Of a DNA stretch of 64,000 nucleotides, positions 17,839 to 27,529 are shown one piece after another. The stretch's first letter is position 1; every line of letters begins with the position of its first letter. The stretch comes from Sphingomonas adhaesiva. GTDB lineage: Bacteria; Pseudomonadota; Alphaproteobacteria; Sphingomonadales; Sphingomonadaceae. The stretch spans positions 1 through 64,000 of the forward strand of contig NZ_NWVC01000002.1 in assembly GCF_002374855.1 (NCBI RefSeq), in the 5' to 3' direction. The translations under genes and the position numbers were made by a program. The notes below the pieces were generated by a model, which worked only from the letters and a program-made list of their open reading frames with translations, made no database searches and was not told the origin of the DNA.

Positions 17839-18495
17839 ATGCCCCTTCGTCTTGCCGTGTTCGACTGCGACGGTACCCTCGTTGACAGCCAGGCCAACAT
17901 CTGCCGCGCGATGGAGGCCGCCTATGCCGGCGCGGGCCTGCCACCGCCGCCGCGCGTCGCGATCCGCGGGATCGTCGGGCTGAGCCTGGTCGAGGCGGTG
18001 GCGGTGCTCGCCCCCGACGCCCCGCCCGCGCTCCACGAACAGCTGGCGGAAGATTACAAGGCGGCGTTCCGAGCGATGCGCGCCGCGGGCGAGCTGGAGG
18101 TGGAGCCGCTGTACGACGGGCTGGTCGCCGCGCTCGATACGCTGTCCGCCGCCGGGTGGCTGCTCGGCGTGGCGACCGGCAAGTCCGACCGCGGCCTGGC
18201 ACATGTCCTGGCGCACCACGGCCTGACGGGTCGGTTCGTCACGCTCCAGACCGCCGATCGCCACCCGTCGAAGCCGCACCCCTCGATGCTGCACGAAGCG
18301 ATGGCGCAGGCGGGCACCGATCCCCACATGACCGCGATGATCGGCGATACCAGCTACGACATGGAAATGGCGCGCGCCGCGCGCGTCCGCGCGGTCGGCG
18401 TCACCTGGGGCTATCACGACGCGGCGCAGTTATGGGCCGCGGGCGCCGATGCGGTCATCCACGATTATGCCGACGTGCCCGGGGCGCTGGCATGA
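17839..18495 (+). CDS. HAD-IA hydrolase (phosphoglycolate phosphatase-like)
   Basis: This 218-residue haloacid dehalogenase-type phosphatase has all four motifs: FDCDGTLVDS (nucleophile Asp9), VATGKSDR, the lysine in HPSKPHPS, and MIGDTSYDMEMA. An alpha-helical cap lies between motifs I and II. It resembles Gph/PpaX-type enzymes acting on small phosphates. The ATG at 17839 places MPLRLAVFDCDGT at the start. It is the first gene of the HAD-membrane protein-ATP12 operon, coupled by ATGA. Confidence 0.88.
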   Translation: MPLRLAVFDCDGTLVDSQANICRAMEAAYAGAGLPPPPRVAIRGIVGLSLVEAVAVLAPDAPPALHEQLAEDYKAAFRAMRAAGELEVEPLYDGLVAALDTLSAAGWLLGVATGKSDRGLAHVLAHHGLTGRFVTLQTADRHPSKPHPSMLHEAMAQAGTDPHMTAMIGDTSYDMEMARAARVRAVGVTWGYHDAAQLWAAGADAVIHDYADVPGALA

Positions 18496-18701
18496 GCCGC
18501 GATCCCGCCGTCGGGCGCTGGGCGATGATGATGGCGGTGCGCGTCGCCGGCACGCTGGGCGCGATACTGGGCGTCGTTCTGCTGGGACGTGCCGAGGCGT
18601 GGGGGCCGAAGCTGCTGGGTGTCGCGATCGTCGCCAGCGCCCTGTGGGTCATCGCCACCGTGCCGCGCGCGCTGGCGCATCGCTGGCGGACGCCCGAATG
18701 A
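18492..18701 (+). CDS. Small two-helix membrane protein in the ATP12 operon
   Basis: A 69-residue ORF overlaps both neighbours by four bases (ATGA at each end). It has two hydrophobic segments (about residues 13-30 and 38-55) and basic ends (RALAHRWRTPE). Double translational coupling argues that it is real. I do not recognise a family. Placement next to an F1-ATPase assembly factor is the only functional hint. Confidence 0.75.
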   Translation: MSRDPAVGRWAMMMAVRVAGTLGAILGVVLLGRAEAWGPKLLGVAIVASALWVIATVPRALAHRWRTPE

Positions 18702-19378
18702 AGCGGTTCTGGACCACCGTTGCGGTCGACGCCGATCGCGTCGTCCGGCTCGACGACCGCCCGGTGCGCACCCCCGGCCGCGCGCCGCTGGCGCTGCCGA
18801 CCGACGCGCTCGCCGCCGCGGTCGCCGACGAATGGCGCGCGGTCGACGAGACGATCGATCCGCGCGCGATGCCGCTGACCGGCCTCGCCAATGCCGCGAT
18901 CGACCGGATCGCCGCACAACCCGCCGCCTTCGCCGACGGCCTGGCGCGCTATGGCGAAAGCGACCTGCTCTATTATCGCGCCGACTCCCCGCGCGAACTG
19001 GTCGACCGGCAGGCCGCCGCCTGGGACCCGCTGCTCGACTGGGCGCGCACGCGCTACGACGTGCATGTCGAAACCACCGCCGGGGTGATGCACCGCGCGC
19101 AGCCCCCCGCCACGCTGGCGCGACTGGCGGAGGCGGTGGCCGCGCGCGGCGCCTTCCACCTCGCCGCGCTGTCGCCGCTGGTGACGGTCACCGGCACGCT
19201 GATCGGCGCGCTGGCGCTGGCGGAGGGTGCAACCGACGCCGACACGCTCTGGGCCGCGGCGATGGTGGATGAGGACTGGCAGGCCGAACGATGGGGCCAG
19301 GACAGCCTGGCGGCACAGGCGCGCGAGGCGAAACGACGCGATTACGACGCGGGCGTGCGGTTCCTGTCGCTGCTGTGA
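18698..19378 (+). CDS. ATP12 family F1-ATPase assembly chaperone
   Basis: The 226-residue product matches the ATP12 family, which binds the F1 alpha subunit before ATP synthase assembly; bacterial members occur mainly in alphaproteobacteria. Visible signatures are MKRFWTTVAV, the L-P-T-x-A-L-A block ALPTDALAAAVADEW, the GESDLLYYRADSP segment near residue 88 and WDPLLDWARTRYDV. It closes the HAD operon with an ATGA overlap. Confidence 0.92.
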   Translation: MKRFWTTVAVDADRVVRLDDRPVRTPGRAPLALPTDALAAAVADEWRAVDETIDPRAMPLTGLANAAIDRIAAQPAAFADGLARYGESDLLYYRADSPRELVDRQAAAWDPLLDWARTRYDVHVETTAGVMHRAQPPATLARLAEAVAARGAFHLAALSPLVTVTGTLIGALALAEGATDADTLWAAAMVDEDWQAERWGQDSLAAQAREAKRRDYDAGVRFLSLL

Positions 19379-19390
19379 CGGGCGGAAGGA

Positions 19391-19674
19391 ACGCGGCCAC
19401 ATCCCCTACCATCATGCCGGACTTGTTCCGGCATCCATGTTTCCCCACGCGCACCGGCCGCTGCGTCTGCGGCACCCTGGACCCGGGCCTTCGCCGGGGT
19501 GGCGGATAGGAAACGCCGCTCGAAAATGACTTGACCATATTCGGGGCGACGGCGCGCGCCGCCGCGGCCACATCCCCCCGTCATGCCGGACTTGTTCCGG
19601 CATCCATGTCTGCCCAAACGCGACGACCGTTGCGTCTGCGGCACCATGGCCCCCGACCTTCACCGGGGTGACGG
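19391..19674. repeat. Two tandem copies of a hairpin repeat block (copies B1, B2)
   Basis: Two similar blocks occur 170 bp apart, at 19391-19506 and 19561-19674. Each begins CGCGGCCACATCCCC, contains the perfect palindromic core ATGCCGGACTTGTTCCGGCAT (19414-19434 and 19583-19603), then TTGCGTCTGCGGCACC or a near match, and ends CACCGGGGTGACGG or a near match. The 400-bp gap between the ATP12 gene and gmk holds these blocks and no gene I can support. Related elements occur at 37879-37977 and 46924-47023. Confidence 0.8.
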
Positions 19675-19778
19675 CCATCAACCGACGTTTGAAGCGGGCG
19701 GCAACGAGTCCATGGGGACGCGCGCCATGCAGGCCACGCCGTCCCTTTCCCGCGCAAAGGGCGCAATACGCCCCCGCC

Positions 19779-20438
19779 CTACGCCTCGCGCGTGCGCAGC
19801 TTGCGGATGAACCCGATCAGCCCGGTCTGCCGCGACCGCTTCAGCCGCTCGGCCGCCAGGATCGTCTTCACCTTGGCATAACAGCTGTCGACATCGTCGT
19901 TGACCAGCACATAGTCATATCCGTCCCAGTGGCTGATCTCGGCATCCGCACGCGACATGCGGCGGTCGATGATTTCCTGCGCGTCGGTGGCGCGGCCTTC
20001 CAGACGGCGGCGCAGCTCCTCCATCGACGGCGGCAGGATGAACACGCGCACCACGTCGCCGCCGGCGATCTGGTGCAGCTGCTGCGCACCCTGCCAGTCG
20101 ATGTCGAACAGCACGTCCTTGCCCGCCGCCAGCATCGCTTCCACCGGCGCGCGCGGCGTGCCGTACCGCTGGTCGAAGACGTGCGCCCATTCCAGGAATT
20201 CGCGCGCCTCCACCATCTCGCGGAACTTGTCGAGCGTCACGAAATGATAGTCGCGCCCGTCCTCCTCGCCCTCGCGGATCGCACGGGTGGTGGCCGACAC
20301 CGACAGCGACAGCTCCGGCTCGCTGGCCAGCAGCTTGCGCGCGATCGTCGACTTGCCCGCCCCCGATGGCGAGGACAGGACGAACAGCATGCCGCGGCGC
20401 TTCATGTTGTGGGGGTCGGCGGTACGGTCGGAATCCAT
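19779..20438 (-). CDS. gmk: Guanylate kinase
   Basis: This enzyme phosphorylates GMP to GDP with ATP. The 219-residue product has the P-loop SSPSGAGKST near residue 22, the GMP-binding REGEEDGRDYHFV block and the conserved RYGTPRAPVEAML and DIDWQGAQQL segments. An in-frame ATG at 20405 would give MKRRGMLFVLSS, closer to the usual family start, so the first 11 codons are doubtful. It is convergent with the repeat region and followed upstream by the fghA gene in the same orientation. Confidence 0.95.
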   Translation of the reverse strand: MDSDRTADPHNMKRRGMLFVLSSPSGAGKSTIARKLLASEPELSLSVSATTRAIREGEEDGRDYHFVTLDKFREMVEAREFLEWAHVFDQRYGTPRAPVEAMLAAGKDVLFDIDWQGAQQLHQIAGGDVVRVFILPPSMEELRRRLEGRATDAQEIIDRRMSRADAEISHWDGYDYVLVNDDVDSCYAKVKTILAAERLKRSRQTGLIGFIRKLRTREA

Positions 20439-20469
20439 GGCGGCTGATGGCCCGCCGCCCCCCTTCCCG

Positions 20470-21300
20470 TCAAGCCGACAGGCGCGCCGCGTGCCAGTCG
20501 AGGTGATCGCCCATGAAGGTGGAGACGAAGTGATAGCTGTGGTCGTACCCCGGCTGCATCCTGAGCGTCAGGTCGATTCCCGCCGCATCGCACGCCGCCG
20601 CCAGCAGCTCGGGGCGCAGCTGCTCGGTCAGAAAGGCATCGGCATCCCCCTGATCGACCAGCAATTCCGTCACGCGCGCGCCATCCTCGATCAGCGCGAC
20701 GGCATCGTGGCGCCGCTGGGCGGCGCGGTCGTCGCCCAGATAGCGGTCGAGCGCCTTGCCCCACGGCACCTGCGTCGGCGCGACGATCGGGGCGAAGGCG
20801 GACACCGCGCGAAATCGTTCTGGATGGGTCAGTCCGATCGTCAGCGCGCCGTGCCCGCCCATCGAATGGCCCATGATCGACTGGCGATCCATGTCGGCCG
20901 GAAACTGCGCCGCGATCAACGCGGGTAGCTCGTCGGTGACATAGGACCACATGCGATAGTTCGCCGCCCACGGCGCCTGCGTCGCGTCGACGTAGAAGCC
21001 CGCGCCCTTGGCGAAATCCCACGCATCCTCATCGGGCACATCGTCACCGCGCGGTGAGGTATCGGGCGCGACGAAGATCAGCCCGTGGCGCGCGCAATGC
21101 GCGCGGAACTCGCCCTTGTCGGTGACATTGGCATGGGTGCAGGTCAGCCCCGACAGATACCAGACCACCGGCAGCCGCACGCCCGGCGCATGATCGGGGA
21201 CATAGACCGAGAAGGTCATGTCGGTGCCGGTCGCAGCGGAGGCGTGGCGATAGACGCCCTGCGTCCCGCCATGCGCCCTGGAGGTCGAAACGGTGTCCAT
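20470..21300 (-). CDS. fghA: S-formylglutathione hydrolase
   Basis: This esterase hydrolyses S-formylglutathione to formate and glutathione, the second step of glutathione-dependent formaldehyde oxidation. The 276-residue alpha/beta hydrolase has the nucleophile in IMGHSMGGHGAL (about Ser144), the YLSGLTCTHANVTDKG block and the C-terminal catalytic His in YDHSYHFV. I chose the ATG at 21300 with GGGAC upstream; codons to 21333 are open. It is the last gene of the frmA-VOC-fghA operon. Confidence 0.93.
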   Translation of the reverse strand: MDTVSTSRAHGGTQGVYRHASAATGTDMTFSVYVPDHAPGVRLPVVWYLSGLTCTHANVTDKGEFRAHCARHGLIFVAPDTSPRGDDVPDEDAWDFAKGAGFYVDATQAPWAANYRMWSYVTDELPALIAAQFPADMDRQSIMGHSMGGHGALTIGLTHPERFRAVSAFAPIVAPTQVPWGKALDRYLGDDRAAQRRHDAVALIEDGARVTELLVDQGDADAFLTEQLRPELLAAACDAAGIDLTLRMQPGYDHSYHFVSTFMGDHLDWHAARLSA

Positions 21301-21322
21301 CGCCATGTCCCACAGCAATGAC

Positions 21323-21347
21323 CGCCCCGGCACCCGGCCGGGGCGGC
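21323..21347 (-). repeat. 10-bp stem hairpin between VOC gene and fghA
   Basis: The perfect stem CCGCCCCGGC / GCCGGGGCGG with a 5-nt loop lies in the short gap between the VOC gene stop and fghA. There is no T run on the minus strand, so it more likely sets mRNA stability or expression ratio than ends transcription. Confidence 0.6.
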
Positions 21348-21354
21348 ACTTGGT

Positions 21355-21744
21355 TTACGCCGCGGCCGGCATCCGGTGCAGCGCGCACAGCTTGTTGCCG
21401 TCGGGATCGCGCAGATACGCCAGGTACAGGTTCATCCCCGCACCGCTGCGCACGCCGGGCGGATCCTCGATCGCGCGGCCGCCCGCGGCGACGCCGGCTT
21501 CATGCCAGGCATTGGCCTGTTCCGGCCCGTCCACCGCGAAGCCGATCGTCATGCCATTGCCCGGCGTCGCCGCCTCGCCGTCGATCGGCGGGGTGACCAG
21601 GAACAGGCTGCCGTTGTGCATGTAGATCAGCCGCCCCTTCGGATCGGTGATCCCCGGCTTGCCGCCCAGCGACGCGAACAGCGCGTCGTAGAACTTCTTC
21701 GACCGGTCCATGTCGTTCGATCCGACCATCATGTGCGAATACAT
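21355..21744 (-). CDS. VOC (glyoxalase/dioxygenase superfamily) protein
   Basis: The 129-residue product is a single VOC module: MYSHMMVGSNDMDRSKKFYD at the start carrying the metal-ligand His4, and a C-terminal YLRDPDGNKLCALH typical of this fold. It has the size of glyoxalase-like isomerases. The start at 21744 has GGAGGAGCAGG just upstream. Its place between the two formaldehyde-detoxifying genes suggests a role with glutathione adducts or reactive aldehydes; this is inferred from context. Confidence 0.85.
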   Translation of the reverse strand: MYSHMMVGSNDMDRSKKFYDALFASLGGKPGITDPKGRLIYMHNGSLFLVTPPIDGEAATPGNGMTIGFAVDGPEQANAWHEAGVAAGGRAIEDPPGVRSGAGMNLYLAYLRDPDGNKLCALHRMPAAA

Positions 21745-21769
21745 ATCCTGCTCCTCCTCGCTTGTTGTC

Positions 21770-22876
21770 TCAATACACCACGACGCTGCGGATGCTCTGG
21801 CCCGCATGCATCAGGTCGAAGCCCTTGTTGATCTCCTCCAGCGTCAGCCGGTGGGTGATCATCGGGTCGATCTGGATCAGCCCGTCCATGTACCAGTCGA
21901 CGATCTTCGGCACGTCGGTGCGCCCGCGCGCACCGCCGAACGCGGTGCCCTTCCACACCCGGCCGGTGACCAGCTGGAACGGGCGGGTGCTGATCTCCTT
22001 GCCCGATTCGGCCACGCCGATCACGATCGATTCGCCCCAGCCGCGGTGCGCCGCCTCCAGCGCCTGGCGCATCACGACCGTATTGCCGGTGCAGTCGAAC
22101 GTATAGTCGCCGCCGCCGTCGGTCATCGCGATCAGGTGCGGCACGATATCGCCGACGTCACGCGGGTTCACGAAGTCGGTCATGCCGAACCTGCGGCCCC
22201 ATTCCTCGCGGTCGGGGTTGATGTCGACGCCGATGATGCGGTGCGCGCCGGCCATCTTCGCGCCCTGGATCACGTTCAGGCCGATCCCGCCCAGCCCGAA
22301 CACGATCACCGTCGCCCCCGGCTCGACCTTGGCGGTGTTGACGACCGCGCCCACCCCGGTGGTCACGCCGCACCCGATGTAGCAGCTGGTGTCGAACGGA
22401 GCGTCGGTGCGGATCTTCGCCACCGCGATGTCGGGCAGGACGGTGAAGTTCGAGAAGGTGGAACAGCCCATATAGTGATAGATCGGCTGCCCCTTGTAGC
22501 TGAAGCGCGTGGTGCCGTCCGGCATCAGCCCCTTGCCTTGCGTCGCGCGGATCGCGGTGCACAGGTTGGTCTTCTGGCTCAGGCACGACTTACACTGGCG
22601 GCATTCGGGGGTGTACAGCGGGATGACATGGTCGCCTGGCGCCACGCTGGTCACGCCCGCGCCCACTTCACGCACGATGCCGCAGCCCTCGTGCCCCAGC
22701 ACGCTGGGGAACAGCCCCTCGCTGTCCAGTCCGTCCAGCGTATAGGCGTCGGTGTGGCAGATGCCGGTCGCCATGATCTCGACCAGCACCTCGCCCGCCT
22801 TCGGGCCTTCCAGGTCGAGTTCGACGATCTCCAGCGGCTTCTTCGCCTCGAACGCAACGGCGGCGCGGGTCTTCAT
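21770..22876 (-). CDS. frmA: S-(hydroxymethyl)glutathione dehydrogenase (class III ADH)
   Basis: This zinc-dependent dehydrogenase oxidises the formaldehyde-glutathione adduct with NAD+ and also reduces S-nitrosoglutathione. The 368-residue product starts [11 protein letters not shown], has the catalytic zinc ligands in GICHTDAYT and GHEGCGIV, the structural-zinc cysteines in [17 protein letters not shown], and the NAD-binding GLGGIGLNV. It heads the operon with the VOC gene and fghA. Codons upstream to 22933 are open but not homologous. Confidence 0.96.
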   Translation of the reverse strand: MKTRAAVAFEAKKPLEIVELDLEGPKAGEVLVEIMATGICHTDAYTLDGLDSEGLFPSVLGHEGCGIVREVGAGVTSVAPGDHVIPLYTPECRQCKSCLSQKTNLCTAIRATQGKGLMPDGTTRFSYKGQPIYHYMGCSTFSNFTVLPDIAVAKIRTDAPFDTSCYIGCGVTTGVGAVVNTAKVEPGATVIVFGLGGIGLNVIQGAKMAGAHRIIGVDINPDREEWGRRFGMTDFVNPRDVGDIVPHLIAMTDGGGDYTFDCTGNTVVMRQALEAAHRGWGESIVIGVAESGKEISTRPFQLVTGRVWKGTAFGGARGRTDVPKIVDWYMDGLIQIDPMITHRLTLEEINKGFDLMHAGQSIRSVVVY

Positions 22877-22958
22877 GCAATCGGTCTCCACGGTGGGTCG
22901 CCCGGCCTTACGGCGCGCGGCGGGTGCCATCAAGGCGCGAACCGGCTACACCCGCGCG

Positions 22959-24113
22959 ATGACCGATACCACGCCCCCCCGACCGCTCGCTGGCGTCCGC
23001 GTCCTCGAACTCGCCCGCATCCTCGCCGGGCCATGGGCGGGGCAGCTGCTCGCCGATCTGGGCGCCGACGTCATCAAGGTGGAACGCCCTGGCGAAGGCG
23101 ACGACACCCGCCACTGGGGGCCGCCGTTCCTGACCGGCGCGGACGGGGCGGACCTGTCGGCCGCCTATTACCACGCCTGCAACCGCGGCAAGCGGTCGGT
23201 CGCGGTCGACATCGCCACGCCGGAGGGGCAGGCGCGGGTGCGCGCGCTGGCGGCGGGCGCGGACGTGGTGATCGAGAATTACAAGGTCGGCGGCCTCGTC
23301 AAATACGGGCTGGACGCCGCCGCGCTGCGCGCCGCCGATCCGCGGCTGATCGTCTGCTCCGTCACCGGCTTCGGACAGGACGGCCCCTATGCGCACCGCG
23401 CCGGCTACGACTTCATCGTGCAGGGGATGGGCGGGATCATGTCGATCACCGGGGAACCGGACGGCCCGCCGCAGAAAGGCGGGGTCGCCTTCGCCGACCT
23501 GTTCACCGGCGTCTATTCGGTCGTCGCGATCCTGGCGGCGCTGCACGATCGCGCGAGGACGGGCACGGGCACGCATATCGATATGGCGCTGCTCGACACG
23601 CAGGTCGCGGTGCTCGGCAACCAGGCGCTCAACTGGATGGCCAGCGGGGTGGTGCCGGCGCGCATGGGCAACGGCCACGCCAATCTGACGCCGTACCAGA
23701 GCTTCCCGACCGCCGACGGCGACCTCATCATCGCGGTCGGCAATGACCGGCAATTCGCGAAGCTGTGCGACGTGCTGGGTGTCCCCACCATGGCAGGCGA
23801 CACGCGCTTCGCCACCAATCCGGCGCGGGTGACGAACCGCGCCGCGCTGCTGCCGCTGGTCACCGCGCGCACCGTGCTGTGGCCCAGCGCCGACCTGCTC
23901 GCCGCGCTGGAGGCGGCCGGCGTGCCGGTCGGCCCGGTCAACCGCATCGACCAGGTGTTCGCCGATCCGCAGGTCATCGCACGCGGCATGCGGCTGGTTG
24001 TCGATGGACTGCCCGGTTTAGCGGCGCCGATCACTTATGACGGCATGCGCATCCGCGCCGACCGCGCCAGCCCGCGGCTGGGCGAGCATCAGGACGCGGA
24101 CTGGGGGGAGTAA
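22959..24113 (+). CDS. CaiB/BaiF family CoA-transferase (class III)
   Basis: The 384-residue product moves CoA between carboxylic acids. It has the N-terminal LAGVRVLELARILAGPWAG, the DLGADVIKVERPG block, NRGKRSVAVDIATPEG, and the catalytic aspartate in GVAFADLFTGVYSV near residue 169. The C-terminal VPVGPVNRIDQVFADPQV is typical. It diverges from frmA, with only about 80 bp between the starts. The acid substrate cannot be read from sequence. Confidence 0.92.
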   Translation: MTDTTPPRPLAGVRVLELARILAGPWAGQLLADLGADVIKVERPGEGDDTRHWGPPFLTGADGADLSAAYYHACNRGKRSVAVDIATPEGQARVRALAAGADVVIENYKVGGLVKYGLDAAALRAADPRLIVCSVTGFGQDGPYAHRAGYDFIVQGMGGIMSITGEPDGPPQKGGVAFADLFTGVYSVVAILAALHDRARTGTGTHIDMALLDTQVAVLGNQALNWMASGVVPARMGNGHANLTPYQSFPTADGDLIIAVGNDRQFAKLCDVLGVPTMAGDTRFATNPARVTNRAALLPLVTARTVLWPSADLLAALEAAGVPVGPVNRIDQVFADPQVIARGMRLVVDGLPGLAAPITYDGMRIRADRASPRLGEHQDADWGE

Positions 24114-24134
24114 GCGGAAGCGCAACACCAAGAC

Positions 24135-24215
24135 CGTCATCCCAGCGAAGGCTGGGGCCTTTCACCATCGACGACGCCCTCTCGGCAAAAGATCCCAGCC
24201 TTCGCTGGGATGACG
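24135..24215. repeat. Paired-hairpin intergenic repeat, copy A2
   Basis: The element runs from CGTCATCCCAGCGAAGGC to TTCGCTGGGATGACG, with two stems, CCCAGC...GCTGGG and CCCAGCC...CGCTGGG, separated by about 30 bases. It belongs to the same family as 2964-3028 and 28139-28220 and lies between the convergent CoA-transferase gene and a small membrane gene. Confidence 0.8.
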
Positions 24216-24244
24216 CCCGATCCGGTGCCCGCGGAGCCGCATAC

Positions 24245-24277
24245 GAAAACGGCCCCCAAGCTGACGCCGGGGGCCGT
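24245..24277 (-). terminator. Rho-independent terminator (minus strand)
   Basis: The stem ACGGCCCCC / GGGGGCCGT with an 11-nt loop is followed on the minus strand by TTTTCG. It ends transcription of the small gene pair at 24301-24743. Confidence 0.85.
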
Positions 24278-24300
24278 CTCCGCCTGACCGCGTGTCAGCG

Positions 24301-24513
24301 TCAAACCCGCGGCGCGACGCCCGCCTTGGCGGCCTTGCGCCGGTCATACGCCTTCTTAGCGACATAGGCGCCGCCCAGCGCCATGCCCAGCGGGCCCATG
24401 CGCGTCACCGCGCGGGTCGCCAGCGCGCCGAACAGTGCACCGCCCGCGCCGCCGCGCCCGTCGCGGCGGTCCAGTTCGCGCCCCACCAGCGCGCCGAGAA
24501 TCGTGCGGATCAT
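24301..24513 (-). CDS. Small glycine-rich protein, 70 residues, unknown
   Basis: The product begins MIRTILGALVGRELDRRDG, has a glycine-rich middle (GRGGAGGALFGALATRA) and a basic C-terminus YVAKKAYDRRKAAKAG. Two short hydrophobic stretches could be membrane-associated. Its ATG overlaps the upstream small gene by four bases and a terminator follows, so the pair is a transcription unit. No family is recognised. Confidence 0.65.
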   Translation of the reverse strand: MIRTILGALVGRELDRRDGRGGAGGALFGALATRAVTRMGPLGMALGGAYVAKKAYDRRKAAKAGVAPRV

Positions 24514-24743
24514 GCCTTCACCCTTTCCGAAATCGTGTTGCCCAGCGTTTCGATACCCTTCAGCACGCCCCAGCCAATCGCCCAGGTGGCGACCACCGGC
24601 AGCACCACCTTCAGGACGTTGGCGGTGATCGCGCCGTACAGCGCGCCGTCCGCGACGCTGTCGTCGTCGCCCGACATCGCATCGATCGCGCCGCCGATCA
24701 GCGCGCCCATCGTCGTCACACCCATTGAGGCAGGATCCTTCAT
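24510..24743 (-). CDS. Small membrane protein, 77 residues, unknown
   Basis: The product starts MKDPASMGVTTMGALIGGAIDAM, with an acidic DGDDDSV-like loop (SGDDDSVADG), and a hydrophobic helix near residues 42-62 (VLKVVLPVVATWAIGWGVL). It probably has one or two membrane helices. It is coupled by ATGA to the 70-residue gene. No family is recognised. It lies 33 bp downstream of fumC on the same strand and may be cotranscribed with it. Confidence 0.6.
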   Translation of the reverse strand: MKDPASMGVTTMGALIGGAIDAMSGDDDSVADGALYGAITANVLKVVLPVVATWAIGWGVLKGIETLGNTISERVKA

Positions 24744-24776
24744 CGTTACGCCCGCGCTCAATGCGGCACGCGCACG

Positions 24777-26183
<1,407 letters not shown>

Positions 26184-26238
26184 CGTTCGTCATCCCGTCG
26201 CTGGTTCGATGCCTCCCCGCATGAACCCGGCGGCGGCG

Positions 26239-26652
26239 TCAGTCGATCCGCTTCGACAGGAAATGGCGCGCCTCGCCCGGCGGATAATCGTCGATCCGCC
26301 CGAACACGGCATAGCCCAGCTTCTCGTAGAAGCCGCGCGCCTGGAAACTGTACGTGTCCAGCCACACGCCGATACACCCCAGCCGCCGCGCCTCCTCCTC
26401 CGCCGCCAGCATCAGCGCCCGCCCCTCGCCACGCCCGCGCCGCTCTGGCGGCAGTGCCAGATACTGGACGAACAGCCAGCGATAGCCGGTCGTCCCCCAC
26501 AATCCGCCGACGATCGCGCCGCTGTCGTCGCGCACCGCCAGCGCCACGTCATGCCGCTCGGTCGGCCCGGCGGCGGCGTCGTTATGCGCACGCAGCGGCG
26601 CGAGGATCGCTTCGCGCACGGCGGCATCGGGGTGGGGAATGGAATCGATCAT
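26239..26652 (-). CDS. GNAT family acetyltransferase
   Basis: The 137-residue product carries the acetyl-CoA-binding motif A, LPPERRGRGEGRALMLAAEE, near residue 72, and the ARGFYEKLGYAVFGRI segment typical of small GNAT enzymes. The ATG at 26652 is preferred over upstream codons to 26718, which run into the repeat region. It lies 55 bp upstream of fumC on the same strand. The substrate is unknown. Confidence 0.85.
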   Translation of the reverse strand: MIDSIPHPDAAVREAILAPLRAHNDAAAGPTERHDVALAVRDDSGAIVGGLWGTTGYRWLFVQYLALPPERRGRGEGRALMLAAEEEARRLGCIGVWLDTYSFQARGFYEKLGYAVFGRIDDYPPGEARHFLSKRID

Positions 26653-26713
26653 GGCGCGACTTTTGGCGGAAGCGATGCGGCGCGTCATCCCGGATTGATC
26701 GCACGCCCTGTCG

Positions 26714-26755
26714 GTCATGCAGGGTCCGTCATGCGGGGTCCGTCATGCCGGACCC
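26714..26755. repeat. Three tandem 14-bp units
   Basis: GTCATGCAGGGTCC, GTCATGCGGGGTCC and GTCATGCCGGACCC follow each other without a gap. The third unit starts a disrupted copy of the CCGGAC...CCGG hairpin family, in which about 27 bases split the palindrome (to about 26796). The 314-bp gap between the GNAT gene and sspB holds this, two hairpins (26861-26887 and 26938-26958) and no gene. Confidence 0.7.
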
Positions 26756-26860
26756 TTCGACTTCGCTCAGGAGAGCCCTGTTCCGGCATCCACCGCGCCG
26801 CGTCCGCTTCCGCCGACGATATGGCGCGACCTGGGTATCCCGCCTCGCTGTCTCACCGCC

Positions 26861-26887
26861 ACGTCACGGGAGTAAATCCCGTGACGT
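26861..26887. repeat. Perfect 11-bp stem hairpin
   Basis: The arms ACGTCACGGGA and TCCCGTGACGT flank the loop GTAAA. There is no T run on either strand. Function unknown; it could be a bidirectional weak terminator downstream of sspB. Confidence 0.65.
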
Positions 26888-26937
26888 CGGACGCGCCATC
26901 AGGCGCGCCGGCCGTGCCGGGGCGTTGCTGCGCAACC

Positions 26938-26958
26938 GCGACACGATGATCGTGTCGC
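26938..26958 (-). terminator. Hairpin downstream of sspB
   Basis: The perfect 9-bp stem GCGACACGA / TCGTGTCGC with loop TGA lies 9 bases beyond the sspB stop codon on the minus strand. No T run follows, so confidence as a terminator is limited. Confidence 0.5.
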
Positions 26959-26966
26959 TCGCCCCG

Positions 26967-27452
26967 TCACTTCTTCCGCTTGAAATCCACCGCGACGACG
27001 TTCGAACCGTCCTCCACCGGTGCGGCGGGGGGCCCGTCGTTCTCGGCCGGGTCGTGCCCGCCGGGGCCGTCCTCCGGCCCTTCCTGCGCCTGGAAACGCA
27101 ATTCGAAATTGACCGCCGGGTCGTGGAACCCGGTGATCGCCGAATAGGGGATCACCAGCTTCGACGGTACCTGGTTGAAGCTGAGGCCGACGGAAAAGCG
27201 CCGGTCGTCCACCGTCAGGTCCCAGAAACGGTTCTGCAGGACGATCGTCATCTCGTCCGGGAACCGCTCGATCAGGCGCGCGGCAATATCCACGCCGGGC
27301 GCCTGCGTCTTGAAGGTGATGTAGAAATGGTGCTCGCCCGGTAGCCCCCCCGATTCGGCCACCGTCCCCAGCACGCGGCCCACCACCGCGCGCAGGGCTT
27401 CCTGCACGATTTCGTCATAGGGGATCAGGCTGTCGGGCAGCATGTCGTTCAT
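26967..27452 (-). CDS. sspB: ClpXP adaptor SspB (alphaproteobacterial type)
   Basis: The 161-residue product delivers ssrA-tagged and other substrates to the ClpXP protease. It has the SspB-alpha pattern: LIPYDEIVQEALRAVVGRVL at the start, GEHHFYITFKTQAPGVDIA, the tag-binding core QNRFWDLTVDDRRFSVGLSF and IPYSAITGFHDPAVNFELRF. An acidic linker follows, then a conserved C-terminal ClpX-docking tail (NVVAVDFKRKK). The family is typical of alphaproteobacteria. Confidence 0.92.
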   Translation of the reverse strand: MNDMLPDSLIPYDEIVQEALRAVVGRVLGTVAESGGLPGEHHFYITFKTQAPGVDIAARLIERFPDEMTIVLQNRFWDLTVDDRRFSVGLSFNQVPSKLVIPYSAITGFHDPAVNFELRFQAQEGPEDGPGGHDPAENDGPPAAPVEDGSNVVAVDFKRKK

Positions 27453-27529
27453 GCCCCCTTGGGTAGCGCCATGATGCGCCGGGTCAAGGTTGCTTGGACG
27501 CGCGGCATCGTTATGGGGTGCTGCCCATC

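Noticed and set aside
19391..19674. Repeated blocks considered as a CRISPR array
   Set aside because: Only two divergent copies with long palindromic cores and no uniform spacers; they match repeats elsewhere in the window.
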